Numbered from the stretch's first letter, positions 16,555 through 25,661 are shown. The stretch is 64,000 nucleotides of DNA from Pyrinomonadaceae bacterium (GCA_025054715.1 JANWYH010000001.1:308001-372000); one strand, 5' to 3'. Translations and numbers: made by a program. Notes: generated from the letters alone by a model not told the origin.

Positions 16555-18246
16555 ATGAGAAAGAGTATTTTTCTGATGCTTTTGTTTTTGTCTTTTTCCT
16601 TCACTTTGGCTCAAGACGAAGTGGAAAAGAAAATAGAAAAGTTGGGCGAAATTCCCAAAGTTGCTCCTGATTTTGAGGCAAAGGTTAGACTACCTGAATT
16701 AGAAAGAACAGGCGTCGAGATAGGTAAACAGAGACCTTTAAGTCTTCGAGAGGTTATCACGCTTGCACTTGAAAATAGCAAAGACATAGAAGTTTTTCGT
16801 CAGAACGTAAAGTCAGCCGAATTCGATCTGAAGGCAGCAAAAGGTTTCTTCGAGCCTCGATTTGTAGGTCAAAGCTACTTTGAGCGTTCAAAGACTCCGA
16901 ATCTGACTATTTTCAGTTCAAATCAAACTATAGTGAATGAATCAATATTTAGCTCACTCGGTCTTCAAAGCTTTCTACCAAAATTCGGCTCTGTCTTTAC
17001 GGTTAACATCAACAATCAACGCTTAAAAACTGATAACACTTTTTCTATACTAAGTCCTCAAGAAAATACCAATTTAAGCTTCAGCCTAACTCAGCCACTT
17101 CTTCGCGGTCGGAGAATAGATCAGGCAAGGAGAAGCATAGAGATAGCCAAGAAGAATTTAAGTCTTACAGATGTTCAATTCCGACAAAAAGCTATAGAAG
17201 TCATTACAAATGTTCAGAAAGCTTACTGGGATTTAACCTTTGCCTTGAGAAATTTGCAAGTTCAGATAGAATCAGTGAAGGACGCAAAACGACAACTCGA
17301 GCATAATCGTCGTTTAGTAGAAGAAGGTCAGCTTGCGCCGATTGATATCGTAGCTACGGAAACACAGGTGGCAAACTTTGAGCAGGGCGTTTATGATGCT
17401 TTGAATCTTGTTCAGGTGACTGAAAATGCTCTGAAAATACTGATTGCAAAAGAAAAAGGTGACCCAATCTGGAATGAGTCAATCGTTCCTGTTGATCCGG
17501 TTGAAGTGGAAGTTCCAAAGATTACCCTCAATGAGGCGTTGGAAATAGCTTTTGAAAACCGACCTGAAATGGAATTGAACGAGATTCAAAAGCAGATAAA
17601 TTTGATTGAAAAAAGTTTTTATGAAGATCAGACAAAACCACAAATAGATTTAACTGCAAGTTACACATCGGCAGGAATAGGGGGAAGTCAGAATCCAAGA
17701 TTTAGACCGCCATTTCCGTTGCCTTGTCAAACCGATCCGACTTCCCAAGCGTGTCGCCAGCAACTAGCTCTCCTTAATTCTCTTACAGGCAGCTCTTTGA
17801 ATGATATTTTTGCAAACCGCTACCCAACATTTCGTGTCGGAATTACAGTTAGCCTGCCACTTTTTGGAAATCAAACCCAGAAAGCTCTTCTTGGAAAAGC
17901 ACTTGTTGAGGACGATAAGATCAAGTCACAGCGCCAGCAGATCGAGCAGGTTATTCAAATGGACGTAAGAAATGCATTGCAGCTTTTAAGAACTGCTGAA
18001 GCTAGACTTCGTGCCGCTGCTATAGCTCGTGAGAATTCTGAAAAACAATATGAGTCTGAACAAAGAAAGTTAGATGCGGGACAATCGGATATTTATAGAC
18101 TCCTGGAAAGACAAACAGCTCTAACGCTGGCTCGAAGCAATGAACTGAAGGCTCAAATAGAACTAAATAAAGCGATAGCTGACTTGCAAAAAGCGATGGG
18201 AAGCTCACTTAAGGCAAACAACGTAGAAGCTCGGTTGAGAAAGTAA
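16555..18246 (+). CDS. TolC-family outer membrane efflux protein
   Basis: An upstream in-frame ATG at 16522 overlaps the pump gene, but ATG 16555 gives a proper signal peptide (MRKSIFLMLLFLSFSFTLAQ) directly after the pump stop codon, so I start there (563 residues). The two OEP repeats of the TolC fold are visible: residues about 60-290 with SLREVITLALENSKDIEVFR, and about 320-550 with TLNEALEIAFENRPEMELNE, each rich in long amphipathic helices. An insertion with two Cys around PCQTDPTSQACRQQ may be a surface loop with a disulfide. It forms the outer membrane exit duct of the RND pump and ends the operon. Confidence 0.95.
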   Translation: MRKSIFLMLLFLSFSFTLAQDEVEKKIEKLGEIPKVAPDFEAKVRLPELERTGVEIGKQRPLSLREVITLALENSKDIEVFRQNVKSAEFDLKAAKGFFEPRFVGQSYFERSKTPNLTIFSSNQTIVNESIFSSLGLQSFLPKFGSVFTVNINNQRLKTDNTFSILSPQENTNLSFSLTQPLLRGRRIDQARRSIEIAKKNLSLTDVQFRQKAIEVITNVQKAYWDLTFALRNLQVQIESVKDAKRQLEHNRRLVEEGQLAPIDIVATETQVANFEQGVYDALNLVQVTENALKILIAKEKGDPIWNESIVPVDPVEVEVPKITLNEALEIAFENRPEMELNEIQKQINLIEKSFYEDQTKPQIDLTASYTSAGIGGSQNPRFRPPFPLPCQTDPTSQACRQQLALLNSLTGSSLNDIFANRYPTFRVGITVSLPLFGNQTQKALLGKALVEDDKIKSQRQQIEQVIQMDVRNALQLLRTAEARLRAAAIARENSEKQYESEQRKLDAGQSDIYRLLERQTALTLARSNELKAQIELNKAIADLQKAMGSSLKANNVEARLRK

Positions 18247-18343
18247 ACTCAAAGATAAACCATGACACAATGATTTCTGCATTACGGTGGTGTTTCTTCT
18301 AGACGAAAATCCATCAGCAAATTCAAAGACTAAAGTTCGTATA

Positions 18344-18405
18344 AAGAGTGCTCGCTTTTGAGCGTTTCGGATGCTGAAATTTTATGAGCTCAAGCGAGCA
18401 CTCTT
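18344..18405. terminator. Large inverted repeat between the efflux operon and aceA
   Basis: AAGAGTGCTCGCTTTTGAGC (18344-18363) pairs with GCTCAAGCGAGCACTCTT (18388-18405) over 18 base pairs with a two-base bulge and a 24-base loop. It lies between convergent genes, so it most likely ends transcripts from both sides. There is no good T-run on either side. It could instead be an RNA-stabilising or dispersed palindromic element. The rest of 18247-18415 shows nothing else. Confidence 0.55.
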
Positions 18406-18415
18406 GGTTTGGAGG

Positions 18416-19720
18416 CTAGGTCAGGGTTACAGCGGTTGCTTGAGAGGAGGGAAAGAATTGATCTACTTCAGTTGAACCGTCAAGTGAGGTTACTGACGAT
18501 GCTCCATTAGTGATAACCTGCATAACATCATCAAAATAACCTGTGCCAACAAAAGATTGATGCTTGACGGCTCTGTAACCATTTTCTTCAAGCTGAAATT
18601 CTCTTTCCTGCAAATCTGCATAAGCCGACATGCCTCGCTTTGTAAAATCTAAAGCAAGCTCAAACATTGCTAGATTCATCGAGTGAAAGCCGGCAAGCGT
18701 TATAAATTGAAACTTATAGCCCATTTTTGCAAGCTCTGTCTGAAACTTTGATATTGCTTGCTCATCAAGTTTTTTCTTCCAGTTAAATGAGGGCGAGCAA
18801 TTGTAAGCTAGCATTTTACCGGGGAATTTTTCGTTTATTCTTTCAGCAAAAATTTTAGCTTCTTCTAAGTCTGGTTTAGAGGTTTCAAACCATAGTAGAT
18901 CGACATAAGGTGCATAGGCTAGGCTTCGCGCGATTGCTTGTTCTAGTCCACATTTTACAACATGAAATCCTTCCACAGTTCTTTCACCGGTGCAGAAGGG
19001 TTTGTCGCGTTCGTCAACGTCACTCGTAAGAAGAGCCGCAGAATTTGCATCCGTCCTAGCAATCAAAATCGTAGGAACGCCGCAGACATCTGCCGCAAGA
19101 CGAGCTGCTACGAGCTTTTGAATTGCTTCCTGAGTTGGAACAAGAACTTTCCCACCCAGATGACCACATTTTTTTGCCGAAGAGAGTTGATCTTCGAAAT
19201 GGACGCCTGCTGCACCAGCTTCTATCATTGCCTTCATAAGTTCAAAGGCGTTCAGGTTTCCGCCGAATCCCGCTTCGGCGTCAGCAACAATAGGAGCAAA
19301 CCAGTAGATTTCATTTTTTCCTTCGGCGTGATATATTTGATCACAGCGTTGCAGTGAATTGTTAATTCGGCGAACCAATTCAGGCACGCTGTTTGCGGGA
19401 TAGAGACTCTGATCGGGGTACATCTGTCCCGCAACATTTGCATCTGCAGCAACTTGCCAGCCGCTACAGTAAATTGCCTTAAGACCTGCCTGAACTTGTT
19501 GGATTGCTTGGCTGCCCGTTAATGCGCCAAGTGCTGAAACAAACTCTTCTTCTTTTAGCAGTTTCCAAAGCCTTTCAGCGCCTTTACGAGCAAGTGTGTA
19601 TTCGATTCGGAGCGAACCGCGAAGTCGGACAACATCTTCAGCCGAGTAGGGTCTAGTTATGCCTTCCCATCTCGGGTTTTCTTGCCAGTCTCGTTCTAAT
19701 TCCTTAATTTCTTCTTTCAT
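18416..19720 (-). CDS. aceA: Isocitrate lyase
   Basis: Isocitrate lyase splits isocitrate into succinate and glyoxylate, the first step of the glyoxylate shunt that allows growth on acetate and fatty acids. The signature KKCGHLGGK is present with catalytic Cys185. Substrate and magnesium-site segments such as [10 protein letters not shown] and IARTDAN are also visible. A longer frame reaches 19747, overlapping aceB. The start at 19720 is chosen because AAGGAG sits six bases before it, giving 434 residues, the usual length. It lies 13 bases after aceB in the same operon, opposite the IclR-type regulator. Confidence 0.97.
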   Translation of the reverse strand: MKEEIKELERDWQENPRWEGITRPYSAEDVVRLRGSLRIEYTLARKGAERLWKLLKEEEFVSALGALTGSQAIQQVQAGLKAIYCSGWQVAADANVAGQMYPDQSLYPANSVPELVRRINNSLQRCDQIYHAEGKNEIYWFAPIVADAEAGFGGNLNAFELMKAMIEAGAAGVHFEDQLSSAKKCGHLGGKVLVPTQEAIQKLVAARLAADVCGVPTILIARTDANSAALLTSDVDERDKPFCTGERTVEGFHVVKCGLEQAIARSLAYAPYVDLLWFETSKPDLEEAKIFAERINEKFPGKMLAYNCSPSFNWKKKLDEQAISKFQTELAKMGYKFQFITLAGFHSMNLAMFELALDFTKRGMSAYADLQEREFQLEENGYRAVKHQSFVGTGYFDDVMQVITNGASSVTSLDGSTEVDQFFPSSQATAVTLT

Positions 19721-19733
19721 AAGCATCTCCTTT

Positions 19734-21299
19734 CTAGATTGGGTCAAATTCTCCTGATTTTATCATTGCTTCGCTAATCTCACGAGCCTTTTTCAAGGTC
19801 TCGTGTGCATGCGAAGGCGTTTCGGAAAGCAATCTTTCGAGCTCTTCATCAAAAATTCTTGAAATTAGTTGTGGAGTATGAACAACGAGGTTTTGTTTTT
19901 CGTCGAGAATTTCTACCTTATCTCGATGTTTGATTCTTTGGGCTATCATCAATCGGTAGATTCTATCTGTTGCTAGGTCTTCCATGTAACCGTCTATTAA
20001 ACTTGCTCCTTTGCCGTTTAGAACGCCGTTACGGTATCTAATAACAGTCCTTACGGCAGCTCTCGTCCCTTCAAGAGTTCTTTGACCTAAATTTTTTGGA
20101 GGGATTCTTAATTCAGGGTTGCGTACGGTGGGTTTCCTTACGTGAAGCTGATTCGGCGCGGGAAACTGTTTAACTGCTATTTCGTTCTGGTCGGGATGCC
20201 CTGTCCATGCTCCGTCCATACCTATTGAGGCTTCGTTTCGTTTGTCTTCTTCGAGAACTTTGAGCGCTCGTGCGTTTAAGTCGGGATTTTGTCTGTTGGG
20301 AAACAAAGCAGTCATCCCGCCAATCGCTAAAATTCCTCTTTTGTGGCAAATTTCAACCATTAACTCTCTTAAGTTTTGAAAAAATGGAACGTCATGCGGA
20401 ATAGTGTTTCTGTCGGGTAATACCCATTCTGGGTTTTCAAAATTAAAATGAATGAGACTTGCCATGTAGTCCCAGCGTCCTAAGTTAAGACCGACAATGT
20501 AATCTCGCAAATTGTAAATAAATTCTTCCATCTGGTAGGCAATAGGATGAGATTCTATAAGCGCAAAGCACTTAATATACCCCTTTTCCCAACCCATCAT
20601 TTCTTCTATTCGGGCGAATAAGTCTCGCCAAAAAATAGCTTCTTCTGAAGATTCGGATTTTGGTATGTAAAAGGTTAAGTTGTGAGAAAGTTTTTTTCGA
20701 TCGACCTCGAAAGCTATTCGTGCTGTGTCATAGAGGGAAGCCGGAGTTAACTCGTTCGGAATGATACCAGCCTGACTGATATGAAGCCCTCTGACACGAA
20801 TAATCGTTACAGTCTTTTGATTAGAGTATATCGGGACTTTAACGTCGCGCTTGAAATCATAATAACAAAGCTCTCCATGAAGTGCGGAGATAGCATTTTT
20901 GATTCCTCTTTCTAGATTATCCCAGTAGTTTGCCATCGCGTCTTCTAGATCGATCATGACGCCTGGTGCGCCGGAGTTCAGCATTTTGACAACTATTTCA
21001 GCATCATCTGCCGGACCGGTCATTTGGTTTCTTTGATCCTGAACGTATTCGGGAAGCTCTATCTTCCAATCAGATTCGGTGGCTTCACTAGGCGGTAAAT
21101 AATCAGGCAGCTGCCCTTGATGCGCCATTGCCAAAGTTCTTCTTCGTTGCTCTCTTAATGCTCTCCAAAGCTCGGCAAACTCCTGATGTAGCTTTTCATA
21201 AAAATCAAAAAAGCCTTCAGGTAAATCTACTCGAGCATCAAATTCCATCGGCGGATGATTTATTCTTTCGTCAAATTTAAACTCAGTCTTAACGGTCAT
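19734..21299 (-). CDS. aceB: Malate synthase (A-type)
   Basis: Malate synthase condenses glyoxylate with acetyl-CoA to malate, the second glyoxylate-shunt step. The 521 residues and the sequence are of the A type: [32 protein letters not shown], and [18 protein letters not shown] in the barrel. ATG 21299 is preferred over 21359 because AAAGGAA precedes it and the longer version reads through the promoter and operator region. aceB is first in the operon and aceA follows. Two TTGTTC-N8-GAACAA palindromes and a promoter lie upstream, shared with the divergent iclR-type gene. Confidence 0.97.
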   Translation of the reverse strand: MTVKTEFKFDERINHPPMEFDARVDLPEGFFDFYEKLHQEFAELWRALREQRRRTLAMAHQGQLPDYLPPSEATESDWKIELPEYVQDQRNQMTGPADDAEIVVKMLNSGAPGVMIDLEDAMANYWDNLERGIKNAISALHGELCYYDFKRDVKVPIYSNQKTVTIIRVRGLHISQAGIIPNELTPASLYDTARIAFEVDRKKLSHNLTFYIPKSESSEEAIFWRDLFARIEEMMGWEKGYIKCFALIESHPIAYQMEEFIYNLRDYIVGLNLGRWDYMASLIHFNFENPEWVLPDRNTIPHDVPFFQNLRELMVEICHKRGILAIGGMTALFPNRQNPDLNARALKVLEEDKRNEASIGMDGAWTGHPDQNEIAVKQFPAPNQLHVRKPTVRNPELRIPPKNLGQRTLEGTRAAVRTVIRYRNGVLNGKGASLIDGYMEDLATDRIYRLMIAQRIKHRDKVEILDEKQNLVVHTPQLISRIFDEELERLLSETPSHAHETLKKAREISEAMIKSGEFDPI

Positions 21300-21314
21300 A
21301 AAGGTTTCCTTTCT

Positions 21315-21334
21315 TTGTTCAAAATAACGAACAA
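21315..21334. promoter_or_regulatory. Palindrome 1, probable IclR-type operator
   Basis: TTGTTC (21315-21320), eight bases, GAACAA (21329-21334): a perfect six-base inverted repeat 16 bases upstream of the aceB start codon. It lies downstream of the predicted aceB transcription start, where a bound repressor would block elongation. The same arms and spacer length recur at 21398-21417. Confidence 0.7.
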
Positions 21335-21354
21335 AAGTTTCTAAAACTGAATTA

Positions 21355-21383
21355 AACATATAACATCTTCCAGAAAACTACAA
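21355..21383 (-). promoter_or_regulatory. Predicted aceBA promoter
   Basis: On the minus strand, TTGTAG (21383-21378) and TATGTT (21360-21355) are separated by 17 bases. Transcription would start near 21348. The promoter lies between the two palindromes, one just upstream of the -35 and one after the start point, as expected for a repressor-controlled operon. Confidence 0.5.
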
Positions 21384-21397
21384 GAAAAGAATTCAAG

Positions 21398-21417
21398 TTG
21401 TTCGAAATAATGAACAA
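21398..21417. promoter_or_regulatory. Palindrome 2, probable IclR-type operator
   Basis: TTGTTC (21398-21403), eight bases, GAACAA (21412-21417). This copy lies 71 bases before the iclR-type start codon and just upstream of the predicted aceBA -35, 83 bases (about eight helical turns) from palindrome 1. Two sites at that distance would allow cooperative binding and control of both divergent genes. Confidence 0.7.
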
Positions 21418-21488
21418 TTTTTCGCTATTTTGAATTTTGTGTATTTTTTAGTTTCGACTGATTTCTGAAGTAAAATGTTTCCTAAGAT

Positions 21489-22289
21489 ATGGCGTCTCAT
21501 CAAGAAGAAAAAAGCTCTCGAGCGGTTGCAAGGGCGCTTTCGATTTTAGAGTTGGTAGCCGAGAGCCGCAGTGGTCTTAGGAATTCTGATTTGAGTCGAA
21601 GATTGAAGATACCGAAAAGCTCTGCCAGTTACATTTTGAGAGAACTAGAGCGTAGGGATTATTTGAGGCGTGATCGAAACGGTAAATATCGGTTAGGTCT
21701 TAAATTGATGAGTCTTGTGAGCTCAGCTGCGATCCATTTTGATGTTAGAGAGGCTGCAAAGCCTGTGATGGAAGAGTTCTTGAAAAAAAGTCATCTTCCT
21801 GAAGTGCATCTTGCAGTTCTTGACAATGGACGTGCCGTTTACATAGAGAAAATTGAGGATGAAAGCAGTTTTATAAAGATGGATATATGGGTTGGTCATA
21901 GGCTTCCAGTTCACACAACTGCAATTGGTAAGGCTTTAGTTGCCTTTTTGCCGAAAGAGGAAATTTTGAAGATTTTAACTACTAGGGGAATGGAAAAGAA
22001 GACAAGACGTACGATAACTTCACCTCAAAAGTTCCTTGTAGAGATCGAAAAGGTTAGAAGAGCAGGTTTTGCCGTTGATAATGAAGAAAACTCGGAAGGT
22101 GTAAGATGCGTTGCTTCCCCTATTTTTGATGCCTCAGGAAAGGTAATAGCGGCTTTTGGGACTTCGAGTGTAACATTTCACATTGACGATAAAAATTTGC
22201 CAAGAATTGCTGAGCTAGTTAGAAAGTCTGCTATGAAAATATCTAGGCACATTGGTTTTACGGGCAGATTTCCTTTTCAGGAAGCATAA
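21489..22289 (+). CDS. iclR: IclR-family regulator, probable controller of aceBA
   Basis: The 266-residue protein has an N-terminal winged helix (residues about 13-70; LSILELVAESRSGLRNSDLS and ASYILRELERRDYLRRD) and a C-terminal IclR effector domain. The effector domain includes VHTTAIGKALVAFLP and GFAVDNEENSEGVRCVASPI. IclR proteins bind small carboxylates such as glyoxylate or pyruvate and repress the glyoxylate shunt operon. It is divergent from aceBA with two matching palindromes between, which strongly suggests local control and autoregulation. The symbol reflects context; specificity is inferred. Its 3' end overlaps the convergent trpS end by 13 bases. Confidence 0.88.
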   Translation: MASHQEEKSSRAVARALSILELVAESRSGLRNSDLSRRLKIPKSSASYILRELERRDYLRRDRNGKYRLGLKLMSLVSSAAIHFDVREAAKPVMEEFLKKSHLPEVHLAVLDNGRAVYIEKIEDESSFIKMDIWVGHRLPVHTTAIGKALVAFLPKEEILKILTTRGMEKKTRRTITSPQKFLVEIEKVRRAGFAVDNEENSEGVRCVASPIFDASGKVIAAFGTSSVTFHIDDKNLPRIAELVRKSAMKISRHIGFTGRFPFQEA

Positions 22290-23263
22290 TTAAGTCCCAT
22301 CTTTTCGTAAACTTCTCTTAAGGTTTGGCAGGCAACACTTCTTGCCTTTTCAGCTCCGGATTTTAGAGTCTCAATTAGTTCTTGCTCATCATAAGACCTT
22401 ACTTTTTGCTGAAATGGCCTTAAAAATTCTATTATCGCTTCGGCAAGCTCGGTCTTAAAGTAACCGTATCCTTTACCAACAAATCTATTTTCGCATTCTT
22501 CGGCAGGAAGATCAGTTACAAGCTGATAGATCGTAAGTAAGTTATTGATAGCCGGGCGAGATTTGTCAAACTTTACTTCAGTTCCAGAATCGGTGACAGC
22601 TCGCTTGATTTTTTTTCTTATCACATCGGCATCATCCAGCAAAAATATAGAGCCGTTTGGATCTTGATCGGACTTCGACATTTTTTTCATTGGGTCTTGA
22701 AGCGATTGTATTTTTGCGCCTACCGGAGGAATATAAGGTTCAGGGATAACAAAGGTTTCTCCGTAGTCACGATTAAACCTTTCGGCAAGGTCACGCGTAA
22801 GCTCGAGATGCTGTTTTTGGTCTTGTCCTACTGGAACTAGATTTGCTTTGTAAAGTAGTATGTCAGAAGCCATAAGAACTGGGTAAGTGAAAATGCCGAC
22901 GCCGACGCTTTCGCCTTTTCCTTTGGATTTATCCTTAAATTGTGTCATTCTTTCAAGTTCACCCATTCGTGAAATACAAGTGAGTACCCATGCTAACTCG
23001 GCATGTTCAGGAACATCAGATTGAACGAATATAGTTGAAACCTTCGGATCGATTCCAGCAGCTAAATAAATTCTCGCAAGCTCTAAAGTCTTACGCTTTA
23101 ACTTTTCAGGTTCTTGGGGCAAAGTAATTGCATGGAGATTAACTATGCAAAAAAAACTTTCGTAGTCTTTTTGCAAGGTGACCCAGTTTTTCAGTGCTCC
23201 AAGGTAGTTTCCGATATGAAGATTACCACTTGGTTGAACTCCGCTCAAGATTCTTTTCTTCAT
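22277..23263 (-). CDS. trpS: Tryptophanyl-tRNA synthetase
   Basis: This cytoplasmic class I aminoacyl-tRNA synthetase charges tRNA-Trp. The HIGH motif appears as SGNLHIGNYLGAL at residues about 12-24 and the KMSKS loop as KKMSKSDQDPN at about 193-203. GQDQKQHLELTRDLAERFN is the typical tryptophan-site helix. At 328 residues it is of normal length. It is the last gene of a run on the minus strand and overlaps the M50 protease gene by four bases (ATGA), so translation is likely coupled. Confidence 0.97.
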   Translation of the reverse strand: MKKRILSGVQPSGNLHIGNYLGALKNWVTLQKDYESFFCIVNLHAITLPQEPEKLKRKTLELARIYLAAGIDPKVSTIFVQSDVPEHAELAWVLTCISRMGELERMTQFKDKSKGKGESVGVGIFTYPVLMASDILLYKANLVPVGQDQKQHLELTRDLAERFNRDYGETFVIPEPYIPPVGAKIQSLQDPMKKMSKSDQDPNGSIFLLDDADVIRKKIKRAVTDSGTEVKFDKSRPAINNLLTIYQLVTDLPAEECENRFVGKGYGYFKTELAEAIIEFLRPFQQKVRSYDEQELIETLKSGAEKARSVACQTLREVYEKMGLNYAS

Positions 23264-23943
23264 AATGCTAAAAGGTAAATAAGGCCTATGAGAAAGGGTT
23301 TTATGATAGCACTAAAAAGACCAAAATACACGAAAAGAAGGAGAATTATAAATCCAAATTGCTCGATAAGCAAAAGAATTTGATTAAAGCTTTGCGGTAG
23401 AAAGCTGGAAAGAATCTTACCACCGTCTAAAGGCGGGATGGGTAAAAGGTTAAAGACAAACAAAGAAAGGTTCAGCAACATCATGTTGCTTATGAGTATG
23501 ACAAAAGGATTCATCTCTCCGGTAAAAAAGTCTCGCCAGTCGAATCCCTGCCAGATCATTATTTTTGCGATTATAAATGCAATAATTAAGAGAAGTAAGT
23601 TTGCTGCGACACCTGCGATTGAGACCATAAAGTTTGCCAGCCTATAATTCGTCCATTTATTTGGGTTGACGGGTGTAGGTTTCCCCCAACCGATAAGAGG
23701 GATTTGTCCTAAGGCTCCGCCTATTGTCCCGAAAATAAACATCATTATTGGAATTAAGAGCGTACCTATAGGATCGGTGTGCTTTGCTGGATTTAGGGTT
23801 ACTCTTCCCAGCATGTAGGCAGTATCATCACCGAATTTGTATGACATCCAGGCGTGTCCTGCTTCATGGGCTGAAACTGCTAGAAGCAGAACAACGATGT
23901 AAATTACAAGATGTGAAATTAGATTTGCAAAGTTAACTTCCAT
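23260..23943 (-). CDS. Site-2-type membrane metalloprotease (M50)
   Basis: The 227-residue polytopic membrane protein carries the zinc motif HEAGH (at about residue 26) in the first helical region and NLLPIPPLDGGKIL near residue 170, which supplies the third ligand. GRVTLNPAKHTDPIGTL is typical of the short, PDZ-less rhomboid-like group of M50 proteases (Rip/YwhC type). Family members cut membrane-embedded substrates such as anti-sigma factors. Here the gene is coupled to trpS, and no substrate gene is adjacent. The membrane-bound anti-sigma candidate at 46304 is one possible target in the genome, but that is speculation. Confidence 0.9.
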   Translation of the reverse strand: MEVNFANLISHLVIYIVVLLLAVSAHEAGHAWMSYKFGDDTAYMLGRVTLNPAKHTDPIGTLLIPIMMFIFGTIGGALGQIPLIGWGKPTPVNPNKWTNYRLANFMVSIAGVAANLLLLIIAFIIAKIMIWQGFDWRDFFTGEMNPFVILISNMMLLNLSLFVFNLLPIPPLDGGKILSSFLPQSFNQILLLIEQFGFIILLLFVYFGLFSAIIKPFLIGLIYLLAL

Positions 23944-23988
23944 TATCTTTTCTCCATTTACCTCTTTTTCGATTTTAAGGTTATTTTG

Positions 23989-24447
23989 CTACTTTTTCCA
24001 GTAGCTTCGGATTTTGAAATCTAGCATCGGGAAAGGGACGTATTCGACGTTTCTGCCGGATGCACGCAGTTTTTGAACCATTGGAATTGCGGCATCGGCG
24101 TTTCTGGTGTGGACAATTATGGTCGCTGCTCGTTGGAGTTCGGGATGAGCATCAAGAAATTCTGCTATTGCGTATCCCGTATTTTCGTAATCGCCATGCG
24201 TATTTGATTCGTAGTGATGCGGTAATAGGTCATGGTCGAGAAAAATAGCATCGTAAGACTTTTCTTTCAAAAGTTGTTTTGCCTGCTCTACGGTTTCTGC
24301 AATATCAATAAAATCTCCATCAAAACGGCGACGAAACCAATCGTGGCGCCTAGGGTCATCGTCCAGAAGAAAAACTGAAATAGGTGCTCTTTCAGTCTTT
24401 AGAGAGCAAAGTCCTAGTCTTACAAGTAGCTTTCGTAGAAGTGACAT
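23989..24447 (-). CDS. cREC-type receiver-like protein
   Basis: The 152-residue protein has a receiver-like fold: VFLLDDDPRRHDWFRRRF with a DDD acidic cluster near residue 30, then YDAIFLDHDLLP with the phospho-acceptor-like Asp and an added His-Asp, then TIIVHTRN and VPFPM. This pattern, with LDHDL and a conserved Arg/His cluster, matches the cyclic-phosphate-processing receiver (cREC) family rather than ordinary response regulators. There is no output domain. It starts two bases after the CYTH-like gene stop and lies 45 bases before the M50 protease gene. The biochemical role is not established to my knowledge. Confidence 0.65.
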   Translation of the reverse strand: MSLLRKLLVRLGLCSLKTERAPISVFLLDDDPRRHDWFRRRFDGDFIDIAETVEQAKQLLKEKSYDAIFLDHDLLPHHYESNTHGDYENTGYAIAEFLDAHPELQRAATIIVHTRNADAAIPMVQKLRASGRNVEYVPFPMLDFKIRSYWKK

Positions 24448-24449
24448 AT

Positions 24450-25019
24450 CTAGGAATTTCTTGTTAGTTTTTCTACTTGCTGCTTTACATCTTCGATGGT
24501 TTTCCCAACGAGGTTTTTGCCAGTAAAAAAGGATACTTGAGTAACTTCAAGAATTGCAAAATCGGGTGCTTTGAAGTTTTCCATGTCTTGGTCAGAGTCA
24601 AAAAAAGCCTTTAACATATTTAATCCCCAGAGTGGCCAAAGAAATACGTCTAAGTATAGTAGCATAGCATTATATTCGTAAAAATACCGATTAAATCTCA
24701 GTTCATTCGTAAAAACACGTCCCATTTTATTGCCAAGCTCTACATTTTCAAATTGCTCAAATATAGCATGCTCTGCTTCGTCAAGCGAAATTTGACTTAC
24801 GTACCATTTTGAAAAGTCATTTTCACTAATTGGAACCCTTTTTTCAAGGATATATTCCCAGAGCTTTGTTTTTGGCGAGCGAATGGTTCGGATTCGTAAG
24901 TTAGTGTTTTCTATGTAGTTGTCGAAAAATTGTAAGTGTTCGCTTGAGCGTTTTATCGGAAGGTCCTCGAACAAAAATACTCTTCTTCTTTCGATTTTTT
25001 GCATAACCGTCACGCTCAT
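24450..25019 (-). CDS. CYTH-domain-like protein
   Basis: The 189-residue protein resembles the CYTH (triphosphate tunnel) superfamily. It has an N-terminal KIERRRVFLFEDLPI in the position of the ExExK strand, NLRIRTI and YILEKRVP strands of alternating basic residues, RFNRYF in the middle, LYLDVFLWPLWGL, and a closing AILEVTQVSFFTGKNLVG. These fit the order of CYTH strands, but the canonical first ExExK is imperfect, so activity on triphosphates is not assured. It heads a run with the cREC-type gene two bases downstream. The start at 25019 is followed at once by conserved sequence. Confidence 0.5.
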   Translation of the reverse strand: MSVTVMQKIERRRVFLFEDLPIKRSSEHLQFFDNYIENTNLRIRTIRSPKTKLWEYILEKRVPISENDFSKWYVSQISLDEAEHAIFEQFENVELGNKMGRVFTNELRFNRYFYEYNAMLLYLDVFLWPLWGLNMLKAFFDSDQDMENFKAPDFAILEVTQVSFFTGKNLVGKTIEDVKQQVEKLTRNS

Positions 25020-25043
25020 TTAGTTGATGTCAAGGGATTGTTC

Positions 25044-25049
25044 TATAAT
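25044..25049 (+). promoter_or_regulatory. Consensus -10 element of the lipoprotein gene
   Basis: TATAAT lies in the 38-base gap between divergent genes, with only a weak -35 (TTAGTT at 25020-25025, spacer 18). Transcription would start at about 25056, so the ATG at 25058 would be leaderless while the GTG at 25088 would have a leader of about 30 bases. This supports the GTG start. Confidence 0.45.
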
Positions 25050-25087
25050 TTCGACTTATGTTGGATCAATTCGAGAGAGCAAATTTT

Positions 25088-25567
25088 GTGAAAAATTTGA
25101 AAGTTTTTTTCTTAGTGATGGTGCTTTTTTTTGGTTGTAGTAAGCAGATGTCAGAGAACAGACTGGCCGACACAAACTTCAACAAAAGTCAAGCAATTGA
25201 AAACAAGAGTTTAGAAAAGAGCGAAAGTTTTAATGAAGCACCAACGCTTGCACCTCTTATGCAAGCTTACTATGACGCCTTAAAGAGGCGGGATGAACAG
25301 GCTCTGCGAAAAACTTTATCTTCAGATACGATAAAGTCATTAGAAGAAGATATGAAGGCCGAAAAGAAGAAGTCTTTAGTTGATTTTATACTAGAACTTG
25401 AAACTTTGCCGGACAAGCCTTACGAGATAAGGAACGAAAAGATAGATGGAGAAAGTGCGATAGCTGAAATCAAAGGTGGAAGTTATCAGGTCTGGACTAA
25501 GTTTTATTTTGTCAAGGAAGCAGGTGAATGGAAGATTACTAACAAAAGTCCTGATTTTGAGAAGTGA
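25088..25567 (+). CDS. Small lipoprotein with NTF2/DUF4878-like domain
   Basis: Starting at GTG 25088 the protein is 159 residues and has a textbook lipoprotein signal with FFGCSK, so Cys17 would be lipidated. The ATG at 25058 would add ten residues with two acids in front of the signal. After a Ser/Asn-rich linker, residues about 65-155 have the helix-then-strand pattern of a small NTF2-like fold: PLMQAYYDALKRRDEQALRK, then IDGESAIAEIKGG and KEAGEWKITNKSP. Such domains in lipoproteins (DUF4878-like) have no known catalytic role. It stands alone, divergent from the CYTH-like gene. Confidence 0.7.
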   Translation: MKNLKVFFLVMVLFFGCSKQMSENRLADTNFNKSQAIENKSLEKSESFNEAPTLAPLMQAYYDALKRRDEQALRKTLSSDTIKSLEEDMKAEKKKSLVDFILELETLPDKPYEIRNEKIDGESAIAEIKGGSYQVWTKFYFVKEAGEWKITNKSPDFEK

Positions 25568-25661
25568 ATGTTGTAAATTTTTTGTGAAAAAAGTGACGTG
25601 AGTCAAAAAATTTTCTTTCTATTGACTTGAAAATTTTTTAATTTTTGGTAGGATTTCAGAC

